A stretch of 64,000 nucleotides of DNA from Arthrobacter sp. B6 (GCF_001663775.1 NZ_KV467169.1:348713-412712); one strand, 5' to 3'; positions 34,583-43,676 are shown, counted from the first letter of the stretch. Program-made: numbers and translations. Notes: generated by a model not told the origin, from the sequence alone.

Positions 34583-35380
34583 TCAGCCCGCAGACACAGT
34601 CAACTGGCCCGGGCAGCTGTCCAGGACCCGCTTCATCGCATCCTTCTCCGGCTCTGTGACCCAGAGCCCATACGCCGCCTTCACCGAGATCTGCCGGGCA
34701 ACGTAGTGGCAGCGGAAGGCTTTGTTCCTCGGCAGCCAGGTTGCGGCGTCACCGGCACTTTTCTGCTGGTTCGCCGGTCCGTCCGCGGCAATAAGGTTTA
34801 CGGGATCGTTGGCCAGGCTCTGGCGCTGCCGGGGAGTCAGTTGCTGCGCACCCTTCTGCCAGGCGTCGCCCAGGGCCACCACATGATCGATCTGGACAGC
34901 CTTGCTGCTTTCCTGGCCGCGCCGGAAGTCCACCCACTGTCCCGTGTAGGGCTCGTGGAAGCTGCCGGCGGCCACCCGGCATTTTGAGCCTTCAGTGAAT
35001 GTCACGCCGGTAAGGTCACGGCGGAGGATGTCGTTGCGGGTGTCACATCCGTTCCGGTCCACGTCCAGCCACGCCTGTCCAAAAGCTTCGCGCTCGTAGG
35101 TGCCGCTCGGTGCCCGCCCTTTGACCGGCAGCCCGTCCAGGGCGGCCCGCGCGCCTCCTTGCGGGACCGCGTGGACCTGCGCCACGGGCTTCATCCAGCC
35201 GGCGTCGTAGACCGGTGCCTCCGTAGGCCCTGTGATCGCCGGTTCGGTTGCGGCAAACTGGCCGGCCGTAAAGAACCACAGCACTGCCGCCGCGGCGGAG
35301 ATGGCCAGGACCGTGATCAGCGCCCACGCCTGCCTGGAGCGTCGGCGTGCCCTTCGGTAGGCGGACCAGCTGACGGTCAT
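34583..35380 (-). CDS. Exported HNH-family nuclease (DUF1524/GmrSD C-terminal type)
   Basis: 265 residues. A basic N-terminus and a hydrophobic helix at about 18-42 suggest export or membrane anchoring. The HNH core is VQIDHVVALGDAW near residue 164, with NDPVNLIAADGPANQQKS near residue 191. Cysteine pairs (DRNGCDTR, SKCRV; late FRCHY, DSCPG) suit an extracytoplasmic fold with disulfides. A role in DNA uptake, nutrition or competition is possible but not shown. Confidence 0.85.
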   Translation of the reverse strand: MTVSWSAYRRARRRSRQAWALITVLAISAAAAVLWFFTAGQFAATEPAITGPTEAPVYDAGWMKPVAQVHAVPQGGARAALDGLPVKGRAPSGTYEREAFGQAWLDVDRNGCDTRNDILRRDLTGVTFTEGSKCRVAAGSFHEPYTGQWVDFRRGQESSKAVQIDHVVALGDAWQKGAQQLTPRQRQSLANDPVNLIAADGPANQQKSAGDAATWLPRNKAFRCHYVARQISVKAAYGLWVTEPEKDAMKRVLDSCPGQLTVSAG

Positions 35381-35491
35381 GGGCGTCCTGCCCTTCCGGA
35401 AACGTAGTGCACCAGAAGAGCCTAGGCCACCGCCCTGATACCGGGACCGATATCCACAGTGTTGGGGAGAGGTGGCGGTCCGGGATGGTTG

Positions 35492-35695
35492 TTATTGCTC
35501 CCGGGTCACCCTCTTGAGATCTTCCGCAGCTATGTGCAGGAGCTCTTCGAGCTGGCGCACTCGCTCCTCGCTGATGTCTCCCGCCTTGTAGGCGGCCTGG
35601 GCGTCTTCCAGGAGCCGGATGGCCTGTTTGTGATTGGCCTTTGCAACGTCCAGGGCGTGTTCAAGGGTGGTGTCGTGAAGAGTTTCGTTATTCAT
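35492..35695 (-). CDS. Small helical protein of unknown function
   Basis: 67 residues from ATG at 35695, mostly charged helix (LEHALDVAKANHKQAIRLLE; then SEERVRQLEELLHIAAEDLKR). Two amphipathic helices with a turn at AGDIS suggest a helical hairpin. It is a short ORF inside a longer frame that includes GAPDH antisense sequence, so only this part is likely real. The codon usage is native and the GGTGGC before the ATG is a weak ribosome site. Confidence 0.6.
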   Translation of the reverse strand: MNNETLHDTTLEHALDVAKANHKQAIRLLEDAQAAYKAGDISEERVRQLEELLHIAAEDLKRVTREQ

Positions 35696-35765
35696 GCCAC
35701 CAGTGTGGTCCCGTTTCCCGGCTGATTCCAGAGAACCAGCCGGGAAATTGCACGGGAGGGCCGAA

Positions 35766-37244
35766 TCAGACGGCGATGGCCGCCAGCGCCGCGGCGGGTT
35801 CCTTGGCAGGGAACGACGGCGGGTTGACGCCGGCCATTTCCTCCATGACCCGGACCACCTGGCAGCTGTAGCCGAACTCGTTGTCGTACCAGACGTAAAG
35901 GACCAGGTTCTTCTCGTTCGAGATCGTCGCAAGGCCGTCAACGATGCCGGCACGGCGGGAACCGACGAAGTCGGTGGAAACAACCTCGGGTGAATCGATG
36001 TAGTCGATCTGCTTGCGCAGGTCCGAGTGCAGCGACATCTCCCGCAGGTAGTTGTTGACCTCGTCCTTGGTGGTCCCGTTCTCCAGGCTGAGGTTGAGGA
36101 TCGCCAGGGAGACGTCAGGGGTGGGCACGCGGATGGAGCTGCCGGTGAGCTTACCGAGCAGCTCGGGCAGTGCCTTTGCCACGGCCTTGGCGGCACCGGT
36201 CTCGGTGATGACCATGTTCAGGGCGGCGGAGCGGCCGCGGCGGTCACCCTTGTGGAAGTTGTCAATAAGGTTCTGGTCGTTGGTGAAGGAGTGGACGGTC
36301 TCCACGTGGCCGTGGACCACGCCGAACTTGTCATTGATGGCCTTCAGGACCGGGGTGATGGCGTTCGTTGTGCAGGAAGCGGCGGAAACGATGGTGTCCG
36401 AGTCCTGGATGGTGCCGTGGTTGATGCCGTGCACAATGTTCTTCAGCTCGCCCTTGCCGGGCGCGGTCAGGAGAACACGGGAAACACCCTTGCTCTGCAG
36501 GTGCTGGGACAGGCCCTCTGCGTCGCGCCAGCGGCCGGTGTTGTCCACCACGAGCGCATCACGGATGCCGTAGGTGGTGTAGTCGATCGTGGCGGGGTTG
36601 TCCGAGTAGATGACCTGGACCTGGACACCGTTGGCGGTGATGGTGTTGGCGTCCTCGTCCACGCGGATCGTGCCTTCGAAGGAGCCGTGGACGGAGTCGC
36701 GGCGCAGGAGGCTGGCACGCTTGGAGAGGTCCTTGTCGGAGCCGCGGCGCACCACGATGGCGCGCAGGCGGAGGCCGTGGCCGCCGCCCGCCTTTTCGAT
36801 GAGCAGGCGGGCCAGGAGGCGGCCGATCCGGCCGAAGCCGTAGAGCACAACGTCGGTGCTGGTGCGGTCGTCGGCGCCGCGCTTGCCTACTACCTCGGCA
36901 AGTTCGGCGCGGAGGAACTCTTCCAGGGTGACGCCGTCGCCCTCTGCCTTGAACTTCTGGTTCAGGCGGGCAATATCGATCGCTGCCGCGCCCAGCTCCA
37001 GGCCGGCGAGCGCATTCAGCAGCGGGGCCGTTTCCTCCAGCAGCAGCTCATCCTTGCTCATGCGGCGGGCGAAACGGTGCGCCTTCAGGATGTTCATGGT
37101 GGACTTGTTGATCAGGCTGCGGCCGTGGATGCTGGTCACCACGTTGTTTTCGCGGTACAGCCGGCCGATCACCGGAATCATGGCCTCGGCCAGGGCCTCC
37201 CGGCCCATCCACGTATCAAGACAAGAATCTGACGTCTGGCTCAC
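35766..37244 (-). CDS. gapB: Glyceraldehyde-3-phosphate dehydrogenase, long GapB-like form
   Basis: 492 residues, about 155 more than classical GAPDH. An N-terminal extension of about 130 residues is predicted to be helical. The GAPDH core then starts DVVLYGFGRIGRLLARLL near residue 130. The catalytic Cys is in SAASCTTNAITP near residue 295, and the His/sugar loop is in HSFTNDQNLIDNFHKGDRRGRSAALN. A similar 480-residue GapB in Corynebacterium is gluconeogenic and can use NADP. Cofactor use here is untested. Confidence 0.92.
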   Translation of the reverse strand: MSQTSDSCLDTWMGREALAEAMIPVIGRLYRENNVVTSIHGRSLINKSTMNILKAHRFARRMSKDELLLEETAPLLNALAGLELGAAAIDIARLNQKFKAEGDGVTLEEFLRAELAEVVGKRGADDRTSTDVVLYGFGRIGRLLARLLIEKAGGGHGLRLRAIVVRRGSDKDLSKRASLLRRDSVHGSFEGTIRVDEDANTITANGVQVQVIYSDNPATIDYTTYGIRDALVVDNTGRWRDAEGLSQHLQSKGVSRVLLTAPGKGELKNIVHGINHGTIQDSDTIVSAASCTTNAITPVLKAINDKFGVVHGHVETVHSFTNDQNLIDNFHKGDRRGRSAALNMVITETGAAKAVAKALPELLGKLTGSSIRVPTPDVSLAILNLSLENGTTKDEVNNYLREMSLHSDLRKQIDYIDSPEVVSTDFVGSRRAGIVDGLATISNEKNLVLYVWYDNEFGYSCQVVRVMEEMAGVNPPSFPAKEPAAALAAIAV

Positions 37245-37503
37245 AGAACTACCTTCCTTGGGTCAACCACATACGTCCTCGTACGCGGAGGGCGGCCGCC
37301 GGAGGTATTCCGGGGCGCAAGCGTCGGCGGGGATTCGGTCCTCCCCGGACATTTTGGAGAAGCGCAAAGAAAAGCCACCGGCTGCGAACGCAGACCCGGC
37401 GGCAGAACTTCTACGTTCGCTCTCCATTCTAAGCCGGTGGGGGGCCCTGAACGGACCCGGCGGGCGTGAAGTCACTCACATGCCCGGCCGGTTGAAGATA
37501 TGT
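37245..37503. other. Intergenic region between gapB and rnpB
   Basis: This 259-nt gap is the gapB promoter and leader plus the 3' flank of rnpB. ORFs in it are short and overlap other genes. I see no further gene or clear hairpin. Confidence 0.5.
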
Positions 37504-37897
37504 GGATGGGTTGACCGATACGCCGGGTTCTGTGCTCCCGTGCCGTTACCAGCGCGGGAGTAGCGGCCATCCATCTACGGACGCCGTTGCCGACGCCCTC
37601 CAGCGGCCTACCCGGACACTCGGGCGGGCAGCCCTCAAACGTGTCCTGTCTGGCCTTGCTCCGGGTGGGGTTTACCTAGCCTTCCCGGTCACCCGGGAAG
37701 CTGGTGGTCTCTTACACCACCGTTTCACCCTTACCTGTTTCGTGCCGCTTTCAAACCGGCGCGATACAGGCGGTCTGTTCTCTGTGGCACTGGCCTGCGG
37801 GTTACCCCGAGTGGGCGTTACCCACCACCCTGCCCTGCGGAGCCCGGACGTTCCTCGAGCCACTTGCGTGACGCGCGGCCGCCTGGTCAACCCATCC
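37504..37897 (-). ncRNA. rnpB: RNase P RNA (class A)
   Basis: On the minus strand the RNA has the CR-I signature GAGGAACGTCCGGGCTCC (GAGGAAAGTCCGGGC-like) near the 5' end and the conserved 3' CR-V segment with CAGAACCCGGCGTATCGG. The two ends, GGATGGGTTGACC and GGTCAACCCATCC on the plus strand, form a perfect 13-bp P1 helix. Internal helices such as AGCTTCCCGGGTGACCGGGAAG are visible. The length is about 394 nt. It is the catalytic RNA that matures tRNA 5' ends. Confidence 0.95.
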
Positions 37898-37952
37898 GGC
37901 GTCCATTCTACCGTCGGAAGTAGGCGCCGGAAGTCGCCGGTAGGATCGTACG

Positions 37953-38717
37953 GTGCTGATTCTGCTTCCCCCCTCCGAAGGCAAGACCCCCGCAGTTCGT
38001 GGATCCGCCGTCGACTGGCCCTCCCTCAGCTTCCCGGCACTCAACACGTACCGGGCCAAAGTGCTTGAGGCGCTGGGAACCGTGAGCGCCCACGATGATG
38101 CCCTGGCACTCCTGGGCGTCGGGTCATCGCTGAAGGACGACGTCGATCGCAACACCCGGCTGCACGCGGAACCGGCGGCTCCTGCCCACCAGATCTATTC
38201 CGGAGTGCTGTACGACGCCCTCGGTTACAACTCCCTGACGCCGGCGCAACGCCGAAAGGCCGACGATTCAGTGCTGGTGGTTTCCGCGCTGTGGGGAGCC
38301 ATCCGTTTCGCCGACCGGGTGCCCGCCTACCGGCTGTCGATGGGAACGGCACTGCCCGACGTCGGCCGCCTCGCCTCTTTCTGGAAGCCGCAGCTGGCGG
38401 AGGCCCTCACAGAGGCCTCTTCCGGGCATCTGCTGGTGGACTGCCGCTCCAGCACCTACTCGGCGGCGTGGGCCCCGCCGCCGCAGCAGACCGTGGCCGT
38501 CAACGTTTTCACTGAGGTGGGCGGCGTGCGCAAGGTGGTGAGCCACTTCGCGAAGCACACCCGCGGGGAACTGGCGCGGCACCTGCTGGTCCGCCGAGGC
38601 AACGCCCCGCAGACGCCGTTGCAATTGCTGAAGGCGGCCGGCGAGAAGTGGGAAGCGGAGTTGGTTGACGGTACAGCCCGTAAGCCGCACGCCCTGAACA
38701 TCATCCTGCCCAACTAG
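37953..38717 (+). CDS. yaaA: Peroxide stress protein YaaA-like (DUF328)
   Basis: 254 residues from GTG at 37953. The start LILLPPSEGKTPAVRGSAVDW and the motif IYSGVLYDALGY near residue 71 are family hallmarks, as are VDCRSSTYSAAW and the C-terminal KAAGEKWEAELVD. YaaA limits intracellular free iron during peroxide stress in E. coli. The stop codon lies inside palindromic repeat copy B. Confidence 0.9.
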   Translation: MLILLPPSEGKTPAVRGSAVDWPSLSFPALNTYRAKVLEALGTVSAHDDALALLGVGSSLKDDVDRNTRLHAEPAAPAHQIYSGVLYDALGYNSLTPAQRRKADDSVLVVSALWGAIRFADRVPAYRLSMGTALPDVGRLASFWKPQLAEALTEASSGHLLVDCRSSTYSAAWAPPPQQTVAVNVFTEVGGVRKVVSHFAKHTRGELARHLLVRRGNAPQTPLQLLKAAGEKWEAELVDGTARKPHALNIILPN

Positions 38718-38775
38718 GTCGCAGCAGATGTCCTTATGAGCCCTCAAAAGAGCATCTGCTGCTACCCAGTTGGGG
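38709..38775. repeat. 67-bp palindromic repeat, copy B
   Basis: Same length and orientation as the element at 11093-11159. CAGCAGATGTCC (38722-38733) and GCATCTGCTGCTACC (38752-38766) form the arms, with CCCAACT and AGTTGGG at the ends. The yaaA stop TAG (38715-38717) and the stop TAG of the convergent zinc-ribbon-family gene (38762-38764) both lie inside the element. Confidence 0.85.
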
Positions 38776-39517
38776 AGGGTGCGTTCCACTCGGCGGAGCG
38801 CACCAGGATGGCACCCGAGTCCGGGCAGAACACAATGTCGTCCTCGGCTGCTGCCTTGATCTCGGCAAGGTCGCCGGGGCTCAGCTTCATTCCTGAGGCT
38901 TCGGACGTTCCGTGGAACAGCCGTGCGGCGCCCACCCCACGCTTGGCCAGCGTTTTCTCGTAAACAGCCAGCAGCCCGCTGTCGAGGCTGGCGGCGAATT
39001 CAGCGCGTTTGCTACGAACCTCGCGGGCTTCGGCGTCCACTTTGGCCAGTGCCTCGTCGAGTTCGGCGCGGATTCCGCCGAAGGAGCCTTGGATGTTGTC
39101 CACAATCAGCTGCTGGGCCGCCTGCTTGGCACGGAGCAGGTCCAGCCGCTCCAAGACTTCCAGCTCCACATCCTCGAGGTCCGAGCGGCGCTTGTTCAGC
39201 GACGCGATGTCCTTCTGCAGGGCCACGAGGTCCTTGGACAGCCCCGTTCCGCTGTTGAGCCTGGCTTCGTCGCGCTCAATGCGGGAGGCGACCTGTTCGA
39301 CGTCGGCCTCTGCCCGCTTCAGCTCGGCCTCTGCGTCATGGACGGCCACCTTGGCGGCACCGAGCTCGCCGTTGGCGACCGATAGGGCGGACTGGAGGTC
39401 GGTGATCCGGGGATCAGTGTCCAATGCACGGCGCCGGTTGGCGAGCGACTTCAGCTTGGCGTCGAGTCCCTGCAATTCGAGCAACTTCAACTGTTCCGCC
39501 GGTGCTGCCTTAGCCAC
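38762..39517 (-). CDS. C4-type zinc-ribbon-family protein with degenerate ribbon
   Basis: 251 residues. I chose GTG at 39517 with GGAGG at 39528-39524. Residues 10-180 form a long antiparallel coiled coil (EQLKLLELQGLDAKLKSLAN..). The C-terminal domain of homologs carries CxxC...CxxC; here it reads SGMKLSPGDLAEIKAAAEDD..VFCPDSGAILVR, so one cysteine remains. It is the homolog of M. tuberculosis Rv2229c. It follows the Nif3-like gene on the same strand (Rv2230c in Mtb), a conserved pair. The function is unknown. Confidence 0.9.
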   Translation of the reverse strand: MAKAAPAEQLKLLELQGLDAKLKSLANRRRALDTDPRITDLQSALSVANGELGAAKVAVHDAEAELKRAEADVEQVASRIERDEARLNSGTGLSKDLVALQKDIASLNKRRSDLEDVELEVLERLDLLRAKQAAQQLIVDNIQGSFGGIRAELDEALAKVDAEAREVRSKRAEFAASLDSGLLAVYEKTLAKRGVGAARLFHGTSEASGMKLSPGDLAEIKAAAEDDIVFCPDSGAILVRSAEWNAPSPTG

Positions 39518-39615
39518 TGTTACCTCCGCTTGATCCCACCGGCCGAAGCCGGGCACCGAACCGGCGCTCTATAGACTCTAGCGCCTGGCCTGCTCCCCTG
39601 CCTCGCAAACCAGGC

Positions 39616-40539
39616 TTAGCCCGGAGTCAGTATGAAGTCCCATGGATCGCTGTTGGTGGTGCTCACTTGGATCTCCACGTCATGGCCCTGGTCGGAGAGC
39701 ACATTGCCGAGCGCGGACGCGGCGGCAGGCAACCACAGCCATTCGCTCGCGAAGTGGGAGACGTCGATGAGGTAGGGCCGGCCGTCCACGGCGGCTTCCC
39801 TGGCCTCTGACGCCGGGTGGTGCCGGAGGTCCGCCGTGACGAAGACATCCGCATTGCTGGCCAGCACCTCATTGAACAGCGAATCGCCCGCGCCGCCGCA
39901 GACCGCGATCCGGCGAACCAGGCCGTCTTTGTCGCCGGAGACGCGCACTCCCCCGGCCACGGAGGGCAGGATGCCGAAAACCCGTGCGGCGAAGTCCCCG
40001 AGGCTCATCACGTCAGCCAGCTGACCCACCCGCCCGATGCCCTCTTCGGGCAGGCCGTTGCTGGCGAGCGTCAGGGGTGCAACCTCTTCCAGCCCCAGTG
40101 CGTCTGCCAAAACGTCTGAGACACCGCCGACGGCGGAATCACCGTTGGTATGGACGGTCAGCAGTGCGGTTCCGGATTCGATCAGCCGGTGGATTGCCTT
40201 GCCTTTAGCCGTAGTGGCCGCCACCGAGGTCACACCCTTGAGGAGCAGCGGATGGTGGGTGATGAGCAGCTCCGCTCCCCACTCCACAGCTTCTTCGATG
40301 ACTTCCAGCGTGGGATCGACGGCAAACATGATTCGTGTGATGGGAGCGGACGGCCGGCCTGCCACCAGGCCCACCTCATCCCAGCTCTCGGCCAGGGATT
40401 CGGGCCACAATTCCTCTACTGCCAGCAACACCTGCCCCAGCGTGGGCGGGACCGTCTCGTCTGCCGCAGGGGCTTCCTCCCGGGAGGTGCCGTCGTCGTG
40501 CGGTTCCGCATCTGCAACGCCGCTGTCTACAGGTTCCAT
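39616..40539 (-). CDS. Nif3-like dinuclear metal centre protein
   Basis: 307 residues from ATG at 40539; a longer frame starting at 40695 would enter the msrA promoter. The Nif3/GTP-cyclohydrolase-I type-2 core begins TLGQVLLAVEELWPESLAESWDEVGL near residue 32, with the metal-binding LITHHPLLLKG near 93 and the late HFASEWLWLP. A variable, acidic N-terminal 30 residues precedes it. The function of the family is unclear. The gap to the zinc-ribbon gene is 98 nt. Confidence 0.88.
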   Translation of the reverse strand: MEPVDSGVADAEPHDDGTSREEAPAADETVPPTLGQVLLAVEELWPESLAESWDEVGLVAGRPSAPITRIMFAVDPTLEVIEEAVEWGAELLITHHPLLLKGVTSVAATTAKGKAIHRLIESGTALLTVHTNGDSAVGGVSDVLADALGLEEVAPLTLASNGLPEEGIGRVGQLADVMSLGDFAARVFGILPSVAGGVRVSGDKDGLVRRIAVCGGAGDSLFNEVLASNADVFVTADLRHHPASEAREAAVDGRPYLIDVSHFASEWLWLPAAASALGNVLSDQGHDVEIQVSTTNSDPWDFILTPG

Positions 40540-40638
40540 AGTCTCAGTTTTACCCCATTCGGCGCCCTGTCCTGCATGTGTCACCGTCCCGCAGGGTTGT
40601 CGGGGAATCATTCGGGGCGCCCAACCATTGAAGAGGTC

Positions 40639-41163
40639 ATGAAAACTTTTGTACTTGGCGGCGGCTGCTTCTGGTGCCTTGACGCCGTCTACCAAAAAAC
40701 CAAGGGCGTCAGTTCAGTGGTTTCCGGCTACACCGGCGGCCACGATCCGAATCCCGACTACTACTCTGTCTGCGACGGGGGTACGGGGCATGCCGAGGTG
40801 GTGGCAGTGACCTTTGACGAGGACGTGATCCCCGCTGAGATCATCCTGGACATGTTCTTCGCGCTGCACGATCCGACAACGCTCAACCGGCAGGGATACG
40901 ACGTCGGCACGCAGTACCGCTCGTCCATGTTCTACGAAACCACCGAGGAGAAGATCCTGTTCGAGGAAGCCATCGAACGCAACCAGGCGCTGTGGTCGCA
41001 CCCGATCGTCACCGAGGTCAGCCGCCTGCCCCGGTTCCACGTGGCGGAGGACTTCCACCAGGATTACTACGCCAAGCACCCCGAGCAGGGGTACTGCCAG
41101 GTGATCATCAACCCCAAGCTGGCCAAGGCCAGGAAATATTACTCTGCATGGCTTAATGCTTAG
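40639..41163 (+). CDS. msrA: Peptide methionine sulfoxide reductase MsrA
   Basis: 174 residues. The active-site motif GGCFWC lies near residue 8, and GYTGGHDPNPDY with GTGHAEVV follows. It reduces the S-epimer of methionine sulfoxide. Residues near 143-153 (HPEQGYCQVII) carry the likely resolving Cys. The ATG at 40639 is preceded by AAGAGG. It is divergent from the Nif3-like gene. Confidence 0.96.
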   Translation: MKTFVLGGGCFWCLDAVYQKTKGVSSVVSGYTGGHDPNPDYYSVCDGGTGHAEVVAVTFDEDVIPAEIILDMFFALHDPTTLNRQGYDVGTQYRSSMFYETTEEKILFEEAIERNQALWSHPIVTEVSRLPRFHVAEDFHQDYYAKHPEQGYCQVIINPKLAKARKYYSAWLNA

Positions 41164-41228
41164 CAACGGTTGCGCCGCCCTCGTTAGGCTGACCTCAGCA
41201 TTCACACTTGAGAGATAGGCGTATCTAC

Positions 41229-42164
41229 ATGGCACGGATCTATGACGACGTAACGCAGCTGGTTGGCGGCACTCCGCTGGTCCGACTGAACCGGCTGAGC
41301 GAAGGCCTGGGTGCCACTGTTGCCGTCAAGCTTGAGTTCTACAACCCGGCCAACAGCGTCAAGGACCGCATCGGAGTGGCCATTGTTGACGCGGCGGAGA
41401 AGTCCGGCGCCCTCAAGCCCGGCGGGACCATCGTTGAGGGTACGTCCGGAAACACCGGGATCGCACTGGCCATGGTTGGTGCCGCCCGCGGTTACAAGGT
41501 CATCCTGACCATGCCGGAAACCATGTCAACGGAACGCCGCGTCATGCTCCGTGCGTTCGGTGCCGAAATTGTCCTGACCCCCGGCTCCGAAGGCATGCGC
41601 GGCGCCGTGGAGAAGGCACAGGAAATCGTTGCCAACACGGAGAACTCCATCTGGGCCCAGCAGTTCGCCAACGAGGCCAACCCTGAGATCCACCGCAGCA
41701 CCACGGCTGAGGAAATCTGGTCCGACACCGACGGCAAGGTGGACATCTTCGTCTCCGGCATCGGCACCGGCGGCACCATCACCGGCGTCGGCCAGGTCCT
41801 GAAGGAACGCAAGCCCGAGGTACAGATCGTCGCCATCGAGCCGAAGGACTCCGCCATCCTGAACGGCGGCGCTCCCGGACCGCACAAGATCCAGGGCATC
41901 GGCGCCAACTTCGTGCCGGAAATCCTGGACACCAACGTATACGACGAGGTCCTGGACGCCACCCTGGAGGACTCCGTGCGCGTCGCCCGTGAGCTCGGCA
42001 TCAAGGAAGGCATCCTCGGCGGCATCTCCTCCGGCGCCATCGTCTGGGGCGCACTGGAACTGGCCAAGCGCCCCGAGAACGCCGGCAAGCTGATCGTCGC
42101 CGTCGTCTGCGACTTCGGCGAGCGTTACATCTCCACCGTGCTCTATGACGACATCCGCGGCTGA
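41229..42164 (+). CDS. cysK: Cysteine synthase A (O-acetylserine sulfhydrylase)
   Basis: PLP enzyme that makes cysteine from O-acetylserine and sulfide. 311 residues. The PLP Lys is in NPANSVKDRIG near residue 44, the substrate loop EGTSGNTGIALA near 73, and the phosphate-binding GIGTGGTITG near 178. It starts at ATG 41229 (MARIYDDVTQLVGGTPLVRL). cysE follows 39 nt downstream. Confidence 0.97.
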   Translation: MARIYDDVTQLVGGTPLVRLNRLSEGLGATVAVKLEFYNPANSVKDRIGVAIVDAAEKSGALKPGGTIVEGTSGNTGIALAMVGAARGYKVILTMPETMSTERRVMLRAFGAEIVLTPGSEGMRGAVEKAQEIVANTENSIWAQQFANEANPEIHRSTTAEEIWSDTDGKVDIFVSGIGTGGTITGVGQVLKERKPEVQIVAIEPKDSAILNGGAPGPHKIQGIGANFVPEILDTNVYDEVLDATLEDSVRVARELGIKEGILGGISSGAIVWGALELAKRPENAGKLIVAVVCDFGERYISTVLYDDIRG

Positions 42165-42203
42165 TTAGTCCGTTCTCCGGCCGTTTCCTGTAGAAAGAAC
42201 TTT

Positions 42204-42788
42204 GTGGCCTTTTTCGCAAGACTGAAGGAAGACCTCGACGCCGCCCGGTCCCACGACCCGGCGGCTCGAGGTTCTTTTGAGAACTTTTTCGCCTATTCAG
42301 GGCTCCACGCCATCTGGATCCACCGGCTGACGCACCAGATGTGGGAGAACCCGGCCCTGCGCTTCCCGGCGCGGCTCGTGTCCCAGTTGGGCCGTTTCCT
42401 GACCGGGATCGAAATCCACCCAGGCGCCACCATCGGCCGCCGGTTCTTCATTGACCACGGCATGGGCGTCGTTATCGGCGAGACCGCCGAAATCGGCGAG
42501 GACGTGATGATGTATCACGGTGTGACGCTTGGCGGCCGCTCGCTGGCCAAGGTCAAGCGGCACCCCACCATCGGGGACAGGGTCACCATCGGGGCAGGAG
42601 CCAAGATCCTGGGGCCCATCACCATTGGTCGGGACAGCGCCGTCGGTGCCAACGCCGTTGTGGTGAAGGACGCCCCGCCGGAATCGATCGTTACCGGGGT
42701 GCCGGCCAAGTGGCGCCACAGGGATGCCCAGCGTGAAACCACTCCCGCTGTCGATCCGGCCGAGTACGACATCGAATACCGCATCTGA
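42204..42788 (+). CDS. cysE: Serine O-acetyltransferase
   Basis: 194 residues from GTG at 42204. It makes O-acetylserine for CysK. A short N-terminal helical domain precedes the left-handed beta helix: IHPGATIGRRFFIDHGMGVVIGETAEIGE and DRVTIGAGAKILGPITIGRDS show hexapeptide repeats. It is the short EpsC-like form that lacks the long N-terminal domain of E. coli CysE. The C-terminus ends EYRI, and the terminal Ile could insert into CysK as in the cysteine synthase complex. Confidence 0.95.
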   Translation: MAFFARLKEDLDAARSHDPAARGSFENFFAYSGLHAIWIHRLTHQMWENPALRFPARLVSQLGRFLTGIEIHPGATIGRRFFIDHGMGVVIGETAEIGEDVMMYHGVTLGGRSLAKVKRHPTIGDRVTIGAGAKILGPITIGRDSAVGANAVVVKDAPPESIVTGVPAKWRHRDAQRETTPAVDPAEYDIEYRI

Positions 42789-42791
42789 GGC

Positions 42792-43628
42792 TCACCGGGC
42801 GGCCACCCGCTTGAGCACGAGCATGACCACCGGGTCGAACAGCCGGTCCGGCAGGATCCTCCTCAGTGCCAGAATGGCCCGGGCGCCGCGCCCCACCGGG
42901 TAGCGGGTCCGGGGCCGTGCGGAACTGGCCGCGTGCAGCACCGCGTCGGCGATGACCTCCGGCAGCGTAGACGTCTCCGCCCTGTCCGTCGAGGCCAGCG
43001 TGGCCGCCATTTCCCGCGCCTGCCGGGCGTAGGGTCCTTTCCCGCTGGTTGCCAACAGGCCTTCGGCCGCAATTCCTCCCCATTCGGAAATGGTGCTGGC
43101 CGGTTCAATGATGGAGACGCTGATGCCGTGCGGCTTCAGCTCAAGCCGCAACGCATCGCTCATCCCCTCCACGGCGAACTTCGTGCCGTGGTACCAGGCG
43201 CCGAGCGGCTCATAGAACTTCCCGCCGATGGACGAGACATTGATGATCCGCCCCCGGCCGGCCTTCCGCATCGCAGGCAGCACAAGTTGCGTCATCCTCG
43301 CCAGGCCGAAGACATTGACCTCGAACTGCCGGCGCCCTTCGGCCAGGTCAACTTCTTCCAATGCGCCGAAGGAGCCGTACCCGGCGTTGTTCACCAGCAC
43401 ATCTATCCGCCCATGCTCCGCCAATACACGTCCGACGGCGGCGCGCATGGATGCCTCGTCCGTCACGTCCAGCGACAGGACCTGGACCCCGAGGGCCTTC
43501 AGCGGTTCCATCCGGTCAACGCGGCGAGCCCCCGCATAGACCGTGAAGCCGTTACTGCTGAGTTTCCTGGCCGCTTCGAAGCCGATCCCGGTCGAGGCTC
43601 CGGTGACGAATGCTACTGGCTTGGCCAT
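42792..43628 (-). CDS. Short-chain dehydrogenase/reductase
   Basis: 278 residues, SDR classical type. The cofactor motif is TGASTGIGFEAA near residue 10, the NNAGYGSFG strand near 86, the catalytic Ser in NVSSIGGKFY and the Y-x3-K in WYHGTKFAVEG near 155. The C-terminal extension beyond residue 240 is hydrophobic (GARAILALRRILPDRLFDPV). The substrate is unknown. It is convergent with cysE with a 3-nt gap. Confidence 0.9.
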   Translation of the reverse strand: MAKPVAFVTGASTGIGFEAARKLSSNGFTVYAGARRVDRMEPLKALGVQVLSLDVTDEASMRAAVGRVLAEHGRIDVLVNNAGYGSFGALEEVDLAEGRRQFEVNVFGLARMTQLVLPAMRKAGRGRIINVSSIGGKFYEPLGAWYHGTKFAVEGMSDALRLELKPHGISVSIIEPASTISEWGGIAAEGLLATSGKGPYARQAREMAATLASTDRAETSTLPEVIADAVLHAASSARPRTRYPVGRGARAILALRRILPDRLFDPVVMLVLKRVAAR

Positions 43629-43676
43629 GCTGGACTCCCTCGCTGGGCGGATACCGCAGTTGCCGTCGGAACAGCA

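Noticed and set aside
37502..38068. An open frame over the RNase P RNA
   Set aside because: The DNA here is rnpB by its conserved CR-I and CR-V segments and P1 helix.
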